Positions 8,827 through 14,720 of a stretch of DNA of 28,816 nt are shown piece by piece. The DNA is from L227-5C sp038209275 (lineage in GTDB: Bacteria > Chloroflexota > Chloroflexia > Chloroheliales > Chloroheliaceae), in assembly GCA_038209275.1 (NCBI GenBank), contig JBBQXW010000056.1, positions 1-28,816 on the forward strand, written 5' to 3'. The translations under genes were made by a program, and so were the position numbers. Each line of letters starts with the position of its first letter. The stretch's first letter is position 1. The notes below the pieces were generated by a model, which saw only the letters and a program-made list of their open reading frames with translations, ran no database searches and was not told the DNA's origin.

Positions 8827-8844
8827 CTTTCAGTAAATTTTCAG

Positions 8845-9663
8845 TTAATTTGCTTTAATACCGGGAATTATTATCAATTTATCATTTAACGTGATTTCCA
8901 TAGTAAAAATTTGGGAGCGAGCAATTCTCTCGAAGACAAAATTACCACTATCGTCAATCTTTACGGTAGCGACAAGTTCATCATTATCTTTTATCAAGCG
9001 AATTTCGCTGCCTTCAAGTTCATCCTGCCCGTAATTCTCGCGCTGCACCAGACCCTCAATTTTTACATCGGTGGTACGCTTGGCGGCAGACTGTACCGTA
9101 ATTGTCACCTGCACATCTTCCGCCTCGAAAATCTGGGGAGTGCCATCGAGCATGGTAGGAATCATGGTGGTGCTGCGTACCGCTCCGGCAGTCGCCATCC
9201 CAACTTGCGGTTGAGTTGCCGTGAGTACCGTGGCTACAACGCGGTGCAACCAGTCCTTTATATCGCCAAAATTAATTTGAGGAGTAGTAGAAGGGCGGCG
9301 AGGTACAAAAGAAATCGGTTCTTCCGGCATAAAGCGTTTCAGATTGGTCAATTCTTCGGTGCAATACTGGCAGGCCGTGAGGTGAGCTTTCAGATTACGC
9401 TGTCCTATTTCATCGAGTAGACCAAGCAAATATTCGCCCAGCTTAATAGTTTCGGTGCAAAGAATGCGCTCTGGCGCGACGATGAAGCCATAATTTTTGT
9501 GCATGAGACTATCGAGCTTACCGAACGCCGCAACTTCAGCGCGGCAATACTGGCACGCCTGAAGATGAGCTTCAAACTCAGGCCGGGCATCATTATTAAG
9601 GTCAGCTAAATAGTCCGACTCCTGAATTTGGTCGGGGTTTATACAGCGTAAAATTTCGGTCAT
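8845..9663 (-). CDS. Double zinc-finger anti-sigma-like protein with beta-rich C-terminal domain
   Basis: About 272 residues from ATG 9663; a GTG directly before it (9664-9666) is an alternative. AAGGA lies 9 bases upstream of the ATG (6 bases from the GTG). Numbering here counts from that GTG. Two zf-HC2-like fingers are clear: HLQACQYC (His34, Cys38, Cys41) and HLTACQYC (His95, Cys99, Cys102), both with the H-x3-C-x2-C signature of ZAS anti-sigma domains. A proline-rich linker follows (about 112-135). Residues about 180-273 are strand-rich (VQVTITVQ, SEIRLIKD, VATVKIDDSGNFVFERI), like a carboxypeptidase-regulatory or Ig-type fold. No membrane helix is present, so the protein looks soluble, unlike many ECF anti-sigmas. 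Its position next to the sigma gene supports a sigma-binding role. Duplicated fingers plus a beta domain suggest a second ligand or partner, but this is inference. Confidence 0.8.
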   Translation of the reverse strand: MTEILRCINPDQIQESDYLADLNNDARPEFEAHLQACQYCRAEVAAFGKLDSLMHKNYGFIVAPERILCTETIKLGEYLLGLLDEIGQRNLKAHLTACQYCTEELTNLKRFMPEEPISFVPRRPSTTPQINFGDIKDWLHRVVATVLTATQPQVGMATAGAVRSTTMIPTMLDGTPQIFEAEDVQVTITVQSAAKRTTDVKIEGLVQRENYGQDELEGSEIRLIKDNDELVATVKIDDSGNFVFERIARSQIFTMEITLNDKLIIIPGIKAN

Positions 9664-9666
9664 CAC

Positions 9667-10007
9667 AACATTTCCTTACTTCTATTATCGGTCTAACGGT
9701 GTGCTGGTCAGGTCTTGATAAAAGTAAAGCGTCTCTGTCAAAACTCCTGATAATATTGCAACCACACGGCTCGTTAACCGTTTAACTATTAAAGCAGCCC
9801 CAAGACTACTGTCTTAGGAATATAAACGCCCGCGCCAATTTTTTTTACGAGTCATTTTCAAGCAAAATCAGATTATTTACCCAATTCGATGCAGATATTT
9901 TGCCTAATCACCTATCTCGGTAGGAGCGTAATTCATTGCGCCCAAGTTCAGGGTTTAATGAATCAAACCCCTACTGAGATAGGCTCTTAATCCAACTAAA
10001 TTTGCCA
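9667..10007. other. Sigma / anti-sigma intergenic region
   Basis: 341 bp without a gene. It contains the GTAGGGG-family element at 9911-9983 and a small palindrome AAGAC TACT GTCTT (9802-9815). On the minus strand a consensus -35 TTGACA (9736-9741) sits 15 bases from TATCAA (9715-9720), a poor spacing for the anti-sigma-like gene's promoter. The long gap argues against tight translational coupling of the sigma and anti-sigma genes. Confidence 0.45.
9911..9983. repeat. GTAGGGG-family palindromic repeat copy
   Basis: CCTATCTCGGTAGG (9911-9924) pairs with CCTACTGAGATAGG (9970-9983), 13 of 14 Watson-Crick plus one G-T. The inside holds smaller palindromic motifs (GCGTAATTCATTGCGC; GGGTTTAATGAATCAAACCC). 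It lies between the sigma and anti-sigma genes. Confidence 0.75.
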
Positions 10008-10742
10008 TCAGTCAGGCCAAATTCCACTATTACGCAAGCGCCAGAGCAAATTCTTAATACGCTTATAAACATCCTGAACCGTTGGAAAAAGTTGCGGATA
10101 GAGTTGGGTTATTTCGCGTGGCGGCATATTCTGAACGTAGCGTAGATAGATAAGCTGGCGGTCTAGCGGTTCGTCCAGTTTCTCCCAAACCATCTTCCAA
10201 AAATCGGCCCGGTCTAATTTATCCAGCAAAACTTCTTCCAGATTGAGCGGGTCGCCCAATCGGTCTGCCAGCGTAAAATCGCCTGTATCGGAAGTGGAAT
10301 TAGCCGGGTCGCCAGAATTGCTGGGCGCATTGAGCGAGATTTCGAGCAACCGGGCTTGCCTATCGCGTTGGGCATCGGCCACCACCGTCCAGCAGCACAT
10401 TTTAAGATATTGCATCAGCGCTGGCAGACCGCTAAAAGTGTCGAATTTATCCGGCGTTAGGAAGCGATAAAGATTAATAAAAACGCCATTGAGCAAAGCG
10501 TCTTCTTCCGCCTGCAACCAGGCCGAAGTATTAGTGCGCTGCTGCACCCATTTGCGAACAAAAGGCTGGTACTGTTCGATAATAGCAGCCCAGGCTTCCT
10601 GGTTCTGCGCGACCACCGCCATTTGCCACAAACGCAGACACGGGCCAGTCTCGTGATCTTCACGCCTGATGTAGAGCGCAGTTTGCTCACGACATTCTTT
10701 AACTAAGTCATCAATTGGCAAGCTCAACGGTTTATAAGTCAC
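10008..10742 (-). CDS. Sigma-70 family RNA polymerase sigma factor (ECF-like)
   Basis: 244 residues. Region 2 is recognisable from about residue 46 to 130 (AWAAIIEQYQPFVRKWV, then LPALMQYLKMCCWTVVADAQ as the 2.3/2.4 part). A spacer rich in S, T, D and N follows (about 138-165), then region 4 at about 180-236 (DRQLIYLRYVQNMPPREI, then TVQDVYKRIKNLLWRLRNS), a helix-turn-helix for -35 binding. No region 1.1 or 3 is visible, so it is an ECF-type or group-4-like factor with an extra N-terminal 45 residues. The start is GTG at 10742 with only a weak GAG-type ribosome site; the next Met is at residue 41, inside the fold. It heads the minus-strand set that continues with the zinc-finger protein and TPR-CHAT, and has a near-consensus promoter at 10808-10836. 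Confidence 0.85.
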   Translation of the reverse strand: MTYKPLSLPIDDLVKECREQTALYIRREDHETGPCLRLWQMAVVAQNQEAWAAIIEQYQPFVRKWVQQRTNTSAWLQAEEDALLNGVFINLYRFLTPDKFDTFSGLPALMQYLKMCCWTVVADAQRDRQARLLEISLNAPSNSGDPANSTSDTGDFTLADRLGDPLNLEEVLLDKLDRADFWKMVWEKLDEPLDRQLIYLRYVQNMPPREITQLYPQLFPTVQDVYKRIKNLLWRLRNSGIWPD

Positions 10743-10807
10743 TTCTGAATAATATCTCTACACAATCTAAAACATTTCACAAAGCAAGCAGCTACTGAAT
10801 AAGCCCG

Positions 10808-10836
10808 ATTATATCATTCTCAACCGGGGTTTACAA
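10808..10836 (-). promoter_or_regulatory. Promoter of the sigma-factor gene
   Basis: Minus strand: TTGTAA (10831-10836), 17-base spacer, perfect TATAAT (10808-10813). Transcription would start near 10801, giving a leader of about 60 bases. It matches a housekeeping sigma promoter, so autoregulation by the encoded factor is not evident here. Confidence 0.7.
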
Positions 10837-10867
10837 TCGGTTAAAGGCCAATTTCGGGTTTAAAATG

Positions 10868-10916
10868 AGAGAACCCTTCGTCACCCGCCTGCTCTACGGG
10901 AAACGAAAGGTTCTCT
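10868..10916. promoter_or_regulatory. Long hairpin in the divergent region
   Basis: AGAGAACCCTTCGT (10868-10881) pairs with ACGAAAGGTTCTCT (10903-10916), 13 of 14 positions. The 21-base loop has a further CCCG/CGGG pairing. It sits upstream of the sigma promoter and the NfeD-like gene. Role unknown; it could be an RNA structure or a binding site. Confidence 0.5.
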
Positions 10917-11059
10917 GGGGGTTGCAGTTACAACAACCAAACAGGATGGAGATTGGGGAGAAAAGATAGAGAGAGTAATGTCGTTTCATTTCTATATAGG
11001 TTGACCTTGCTAAATTTATCTCTACTTCCAATAAACGCACAATCGTGAAGTTTTTTCGA

Positions 11060-11088
11060 TTGATTTGTGATTCTAATAGAAATCTAAC
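11060..11088 (+). promoter_or_regulatory. Candidate promoter of the NfeD-flotillin genes
   Basis: TTGATT (11060-11065), 17-base spacer, TCTAAC (11083-11088); each hexamer matches 4/6. Spacing is ideal but the hexamers are mediocre. It would give a leader of about 135 bases carrying the 18-codon ORF and the hairpin. Confidence 0.33.
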
Positions 11089-11141
11089 ATGACTGAAACT
11101 TTGGGCTAGGGATTACGTAATTTAAAGGAGATAGCTTGATA

Positions 11142-11198
11142 ATGAAGATTGGCAAATTCAGGAGTGCATCTGCTATGCCCGGTGGCAGGCAGATGTAG
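11142..11198 (+). CDS. Candidate 18-residue leader peptide upstream of the NfeD-like gene
   Basis: ATG at 11142 is preceded by TTTAAAGGAGATAGCTTGAT and then A, with the GGAG core 11 bases from the start, the same geometry as the leader ORF before the TPR-CHAT gene. It encodes MKIGKFRSASAMPGGRQM and stops at TAG 11196-11198. Its second half overlaps the hairpin at 11167-11195, so ribosome position could alter the RNA fold. It may be an attenuator-like leader or chance. Confidence 0.3.
   Translation: MKIGKFRSASAMPGGRQM
11167..11195 (+). promoter_or_regulatory. Leader hairpin before the NfeD-like gene
   Basis: CATCTGC (11167-11173) pairs with GCAGATG (11189-11195), and inside it TGCC (11176-11179) pairs with GGCA (11184-11187) around a CGGT loop. 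It ends 35 bases before the NfeD-like ATG. No T-run follows, so it is not an obvious terminator. Confidence 0.45.
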
Positions 11199-11230
11199 CC
11201 AGTCAAAAGCAGTGTTGGGAGGCTGCAAGT

Positions 11231-11950
11231 ATGGATTGGCTTAGTAGCATTTTCCTCGGTTGTTTTATTTTTGGCCTGGTCTTTACCGTAGCTTCTTTTC
11301 TATTGGGCGGGCTGGGTCATTTAAGCGGCGTGGACGGGATGGGACATGGCGCTCACGTTGGGCATGGCGCAGATTTTGGATATGGCACTCAGGCTGGACA
11401 TGGTCACGGCGCTGATACTGCCAGTCATGATAGTTCACACAATCATGCCGCCAGCCACAACGAAGCGGGCGGATTAAACTGGCTCAACTTCAACGCGCTA
11501 ATCGTTTTCGTCACCTGGTTCGGCGGGGCTGGCTTTGTGCTGATGGCACTGGGTAGTCCTGGCTGGGTGGCTGTCCCACTGGCGCTGGTCGGCGGAATTC
11601 TCGGCTATTTCGCGATTCTCCTGTTTTTCTCCAAAGTATTATATGCTTCGCAAACTCCCTTTATGCGAAGCCAGGATTACAACCTGACAGGTCAGGTGGC
11701 ACGAGTGAGCAGCCCTATTTTTGAGGGCGGCACGGGCGAAGTGATTTTCACCAAATTTGGCACCAAACGTAGTGCTGCCGCCCGTAGCCTGCACGGTATT
11801 GCCTTTAACAAAGACGCTCAGGTAGTAATTTTGCGCTACGAAAACGGCGTGGCATACGTGGAAGACCTCGATAAGTTGCTGGCGGAAGCGGGGGCTGAAA
11901 AATGGTCTACCGAAAGCTTGCGCGGCAGCGAGAGCGAGAAGTCAAGCTGA
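11231..11950 (+). CDS. NfeD-like membrane protein with His-rich loop and OB-fold
   Basis: 239 residues; ATG with GGGAGG 8 bases upstream. Three hydrophobic segments: about 5-28, 86-108 and 110-135. Between the first and second is a Gly/His-rich stretch with ten His at residues 30-76 (GMGHGAHVGHGADFG, GHGHGADTASHDSSHNH), which could bind metal ions. Residues about 150-212 form the NfeD C-terminal OB-fold (NLTGQVARVSSPIFEGGTGE, then VVILRYENGVAYVED). It lacks the ClpP-class protease domain of long NfeD proteins, so it is the short type, comparable to YuaF of Bacillus subtilis. It precedes the flotillin gene by 144 bp; NfeD and SPFH proteins are a classic pair acting together in membrane microdomains. 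The His-rich loop is unusual for the family as I know it. Confidence 0.85.
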   Translation: MDWLSSIFLGCFIFGLVFTVASFLLGGLGHLSGVDGMGHGAHVGHGADFGYGTQAGHGHGADTASHDSSHNHAASHNEAGGLNWLNFNALIVFVTWFGGAGFVLMALGSPGWVAVPLALVGGILGYFAILLFFSKVLYASQTPFMRSQDYNLTGQVARVSSPIFEGGTGEVIFTKFGTKRSAAARSLHGIAFNKDAQVVILRYENGVAYVEDLDKLLAEAGAEKWSTESLRGSESEKSS

Positions 11951-11963
11951 AAAATAGTTTCAG

Positions 11964-12027
11964 AAATCGGTAGGGGTTCAATTCATTGAACCCAATTAGG
12001 CTTGCCCCTTCAAGCCCCTACCGATTT
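11964..12027. repeat. GTAGGGG-family palindrome between NfeD-like and flotillin genes
   Basis: A perfect 13-bp inverted repeat AAATCGGTAGGGG (11964-11976) / CCCCTACCGATTT (12015-12027), extendable outward as TTTCA/TGAAA. The loop contains a second palindrome, GGGTTCAATTCATTGAACCC. It lies inside a presumed operon, so it may be a processing or attenuating structure. Confidence 0.8.
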
Positions 12028-12094
12028 TGAAATAGGTTTTAAAAAACAATACCTTATATTCAAGACAGATGTAGTCGAAGGGTAGGCACAAGCG

Positions 12095-13690
12095 ATGGAT
12101 GTAGCAGTTATTGTCGGGGTTGGTGCGATACTCGTAGTGTTGCTGATAAGCTGGATTAGCGTCAGCCTGTACCGCAAAGTTGGCCCTAACGAGGCGTTGA
12201 TTGTCTTTGGTAGCGGCGGAACCCAGATTGCAGTCGGTGGTGGACGATTAGTCTGGCCGTTTGTTCAGGAAGCCCGCAAGATTTCGCTGGAATTGATGAG
12301 CTTTGATGTAGCACCACAACAAGACCTCTATACCAAACAGGGTGTTGCCGTCACAGTCGAGGCAGTTTCGCAGATTAAGATTAAGAACGACCCGGTAAGT
12401 ATTCGGACTGCCGCCGAGCAATTGCTCAACAAAAATCCGGCAGAACGCGAAGGTTTAATTCGGCTGGTAATGGAAGGTCATTTGCGCGGTATCATTGGGC
12501 AGCTTACGGTTGAGCAAATCGTGAAAGAGCCGGAAATGGTCGCTGACCGAATGAGGGCCAACAGTTCGGAAGACCTCGATAAAATGGGACTGGAAGTAGT
12601 CTCCTTCACTATCCGCGAAGTGCGCGACAAAAACGAGTACATCAGCAATATGGGCAAGCCCGATATTGCCCGCATCAAGCGCGATGCCGATGTCGCCGCC
12701 GCCGAATCCGAGCGCGATATGGCAATGCGCCGGGCTTCGACTATGCGTGAGGCCAGCGTCGCACGAGCGCAAGCCGACCAGGATAGAGTTATTGCCGAAA
12801 CTGCATCGCAAACCCGCCAATCGGAAGCCGTCCGCGACCTTGAACTAAAAAAGGCCGAGTACACCGCTTCGGTACAGCGCGAAAAGGCCAGCGCCGACAA
12901 AGCTTACGATATTCAGACGGCAATTATGGACCAGCAGGTGGTAGCCGAGAAAGTCCGCATCGAGCGGGTACGCAAGGAAGAAGAAACCAGGGTTCAGGAA
13001 GCTGAAATTAATCGCCGCGAGAAAGAATTAATCGCCACAGTCTTAAAGCCAGCCGAAGTAGAGCGCAAGCGCATCGAGACTATTGCCGAAGCTGATAGGC
13101 AGCGCCAGGTTTTAGCCGCGACTGGTCAGGCCGATGCTACCCGCTTGCAAGGTCAGGCCGAAGCCGATGTAGTAGTTGCACGCGGTAAAGGTGGTGCCGA
13201 GGCCGTTCAACTACAAGGTCAGGCCGAGGCCATCGTTATCAAAGTGAAGGGCGAGGCCGAAGCCATCGTTATCAAAGTGAAGGGCGAAGCCGAGGCGGGC
13301 GCAATGACGCTGAAGGCGGCGGCTTTCCACGAATACAATCAGGCGGCATTGCTCGACAAGCTGATGGGCGCAATGCCAGAACTGGCGCGGGCTATGAGCG
13401 AACCATTGAGCAAGGTAGACAAAATTACTATTATCAGCACTGGCGGTGATGGCGAGAACGGGCGCGGCGGTTTTGGGGCCAGCCAGTTAACCACCGACAT
13501 GACCAAGATGATTGCTCAGGTTCCGGCCCTGTTCGAGACCCTGACCGGGCTAAAAATTGGCGATATGATGGCGCAAGTGCCAGCCATTAAGTCGGCTATG
13601 AACGGCAATGGCAACGGTAACGGCAATGCTAAACTCAGCAATGCTACCGTCGAGGTCGAGGTCAAGCCGGAAGAGAAAAGCGTCAACTAA
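12095..13690 (+). CDS. Flotillin-like SPFH-domain protein
   Basis: 531 residues. An N-terminal membrane anchor (about 3-25, VAVIVGVGAILVVLLISWIS) is followed by the SPFH/band-7 domain (about 26-200), including NEALIVFGSGG, QDLYTKQGVAVTVEAVSQIK and the LDKMGLEVVSFTIREVRD motif. A long Ala/Glu/Arg/Lys coiled coil runs from about 195 to 405, the flotillin domain. A C-terminal part (about 405-500) contains repeated MAQVPA-type segments, then a Gly-Asn run (GNGNGNGN) and an acidic tail. Architecture matches bacterial FloT/YuaG, which scaffolds membrane microdomains and oligomerises. AGG lies 8 bases before ATG. The coiled coil contains a recent 33-base tandem duplication. It ends before a strong terminator and is the likely distal gene of the NfeD-flotillin operon. 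Confidence 0.93.
   Translation: MDVAVIVGVGAILVVLLISWISVSLYRKVGPNEALIVFGSGGTQIAVGGGRLVWPFVQEARKISLELMSFDVAPQQDLYTKQGVAVTVEAVSQIKIKNDPVSIRTAAEQLLNKNPAEREGLIRLVMEGHLRGIIGQLTVEQIVKEPEMVADRMRANSSEDLDKMGLEVVSFTIREVRDKNEYISNMGKPDIARIKRDADVAAAESERDMAMRRASTMREASVARAQADQDRVIAETASQTRQSEAVRDLELKKAEYTASVQREKASADKAYDIQTAIMDQQVVAEKVRIERVRKEEETRVQEAEINRREKELIATVLKPAEVERKRIETIAEADRQRQVLAATGQADATRLQGQAEADVVVARGKGGAEAVQLQGQAEAIVIKVKGEAEAIVIKVKGEAEAGAMTLKAAAFHEYNQAALLDKLMGAMPELARAMSEPLSKVDKITIISTGGDGENGRGGFGASQLTTDMTKMIAQVPALFETLTGLKIGDMMAQVPAIKSAMNGNGNGNGNAKLSNATVEVEVKPEEKSVN
13226..13291 (+). repeat. 33-base in-frame tandem duplication in the flotillin coiled coil
   Basis: Two adjacent units (13226-13258 and 13259-13291) encode EAIVIKVKGEA twice and differ at only two third-codon positions (GAG/GAA). 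The near identity points to a young duplication. Eleven residues is three heptad-like turns, so the coiled-coil phase is roughly kept. Confidence 0.9.
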
Positions 13691-13705
13691 ACCAATCGTG
13701 ATATA

Positions 13706-13742
13706 ATTCGGCCCGGATGTTTTTGCAACATCCGGGCCGAAT
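13706..13742 (+). terminator. Terminator of the flotillin gene
   Basis: A perfect 16-bp stem ATTCGGCCCGGATGTT (13706-13721) / 13727-13742 with a 5-base loop TTTGC, followed by TTTATTAATTTC. It starts 16 bases after the flotillin stop. This is a canonical GC-rich stem with a T-rich tail. Confidence 0.85.
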
Positions 13743-13750
13743 TTTATTAA

Positions 13751-13834
13751 TTTCTTCTTTTTTGTTCTTGCTTGTTGTTTTGAAATTTTTTGTAAAAAAT
13801 TTCAAAACAACAAGCAAGAACAAAAAAGAAGAAA
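13751..13834. repeat. Perfect 41-bp inverted repeat with a two-base loop
   Basis: The left arm 13751-13791 (begins TTTCTTCTTTTTTGTTCTTG) is the exact complement of the right arm 13794-13834 (ends AACAAAAAAGAAGAAA). Only GT (13792-13793) separates them. The left arm is mostly pyrimidine. Such a near-loopless long palindrome is unusual and normally unstable. It could be a second terminator, a cruciform site, a fold-back product or an assembly artefact. Confidence 0.9.
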
Positions 13835-13903
13835 AATCCCCAATTCAAAAAGTGGCTGATTTAGAAGTTTGAAAAGTAGGAACTAGAGAGTTGGAACTTC
13901 GCC

Positions 13904-13952
13904 GTCATTCTGAGGAACGAAGAATCTGAGATTCTTCGTTCCTCAGAATGAC
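13904..13952. repeat. Perfect 23-bp hairpin of the TCATTCTGAGGAACGAAG type
   Basis: Left arm 13904-13926 (GTCATTCTGAGGAACGAAGA followed by ATC), loop TGA, right arm 13930-13952. The stem can extend through TTCGC (13898-13902) and GCGAA (13955-13959). Sequences like it are common dispersed repeats in several bacterial groups. It lies 37 bases before the DsbA-like ATG. Confidence 0.85.
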
Positions 13953-13988
13953 TAGCGAAATTCCCGGAGAGAGAGGAAGAATTAACAA

Positions 13989-14582
13989 ATGACCGAGCAA
14001 AAAGAAGTCAGTTTTTATTTTGACCCGCTATGTCCCTGGGCCTGGCGAACTTCGCTTTGGATTCGAGAAGTGGCGCAGGTGCGCCCAATTACGGTGCGCT
14101 GGGACTTTCTGAGCCTGGCGGCGGTGAACGCGGGTAAGGACACTTTGAAAGATACTCATTCACAGAGTTCGTCCAGTTTCAGGCTGATGGCGCTGGCCCG
14201 GCGCACTGGCGGCAATGAAGCGGTGAACCGACTCTATCTGGCGCTGGGTAAGGCCCGTCATGACCGTAAGCAAGATTTGAGCGAGGAGGCCGTATTACTG
14301 GCAGCCTTGGATGAGGCCGGGCTGGATAGTGGGTTGCTTTCGCAGGCGCTGGACGACCCAACGATCCAGGAAGAGGTAGAAAAATCGCATTCGTATGCGG
14401 TAGGGTTGAAAGGATTTGGCGTGCCAACGATGGTAATTAAGGACGGCGACCGCGAAAGCCCGGCTATGTTCGGCCCGGTTATCACCGAAGTGCCAAAAGG
14501 CGAAGCCGCCGGAGAACTCTGGGATAGAGTAGAATGGCTGATGTGGCAACCAGAATTCTTCGAGCTAAAACGCAGCCGCTAA
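13989..14582 (+). CDS. DsbA-family thioredoxin-fold protein with monothiol CPWA site
   Basis: 197 residues; ATG with GGAAG 9 bases upstream. It begins directly with the fold: VSFYFDPLCPWAW, active-site Cys15-Pro-Trp-Ala18, and the conserved cis-Pro loop GFGVPTMVI (about 142-150). A helical insertion with SEEAVLLAALDEAGLD matches the DSBA domain. Cys15 is the only cysteine, so there is no resolving Cys, and the protein cannot act as a classical dithiol oxidase. It resembles cytoplasmic FrnE or mycothiol-dependent nitroreductase-type relatives, where a low-molecular-weight thiol may complete the cycle. No signal peptide, so it is cytoplasmic. The last residues (WDRVEWLMWQPEFFELKRSR) are typical of the actinobacterial-like group. 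The substrate cannot be named. Confidence 0.8.
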   Translation: MTEQKEVSFYFDPLCPWAWRTSLWIREVAQVRPITVRWDFLSLAAVNAGKDTLKDTHSQSSSSFRLMALARRTGGNEAVNRLYLALGKARHDRKQDLSEEAVLLAALDEAGLDSGLLSQALDDPTIQEEVEKSHSYAVGLKGFGVPTMVIKDGDRESPAMFGPVITEVPKGEAAGELWDRVEWLMWQPEFFELKRSR

Positions 14583-14588
14583 GATAAA

Positions 14589-14616
14589 TTTTGAATTTTG
14601 AGTTTTGAATTTTGAA
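14589..14616. repeat. Heptamer array (TTTTGAN)4, left arm of a paired element
   Basis: Four units: TTTTGAA, TTTTGAG, TTTTGAA, TTTTGAA, starting 6 bases after the DsbA-like stop. It is the inverted counterpart of 14732-14759, about 115 bp away. The pair resembles the pair at 17391-17418 and 17523-17557. Confidence 0.85.
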
Positions 14617-14633
14617 TTAAAGAGCCTGTTTTG

Positions 14634-14656
14634 GTAGGGGCTTGATAAATCAAACC
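14634..14656. repeat. GTAGGGG-family palindrome fragment
   Basis: GGTAGGGGCTTGATAAATCA followed by AACCC. The inner palindrome is TTGATAAATCAA. It is enclosed between the two inverted heptamer arrays upstream of the WD40 lipoprotein. Confidence 0.6.
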
Positions 14657-14720
14657 CGCAGCCTGAGTCAAGACAAGTTTTAAGCAAGACTCAAAACTCA
14701 TGCCAGAAAGCTGATAAACT

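Larger units (their letters stand above)
8472..8844. other. Leader and control region of the TPR-CHAT gene
   Basis: 373 bp. In minus-strand order it holds a perfect CRP-type palindrome (8811-8826), an AT-only hairpin (8782-8802), a GGTGG...CCACC hairpin (about 8671-8692), a sigma-70-like promoter (8595-8623) and the leader ORF (8459-8542). Confidence 0.55.
10743..11230. other. Divergent control region between the sigma gene and the NfeD-like gene
   Basis: 488 bp. It holds the sigma-gene promoter (10808-10836, minus), a long hairpin (10868-10916), a weak plus-strand promoter candidate (11060-11088), an 18-codon ORF with a good ribosome site (11142-11198) and a compact hairpin (11167-11195) just before the NfeD-like gene. 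Confidence 0.55.
13691..13988. other. Intergenic region built from three consecutive hairpins
   Basis: 298 bp between the flotillin and DsbA-like genes. It holds the terminator at 13706-13742, the 41-bp palindrome at 13751-13834 and the hairpin at 13904-13952. The rest is AT-rich with no promoter that I can defend. The ribosome site of the DsbA-like gene (GAGAGGAAG) is at the right end. Confidence 0.7.

Noticed and set aside
8911..9420. Plus-strand 169-codon frame opposite the zinc-finger gene
   Set aside because: Antisense to a gene with two clear H-x3-C-x2-C fingers; no domain of its own.
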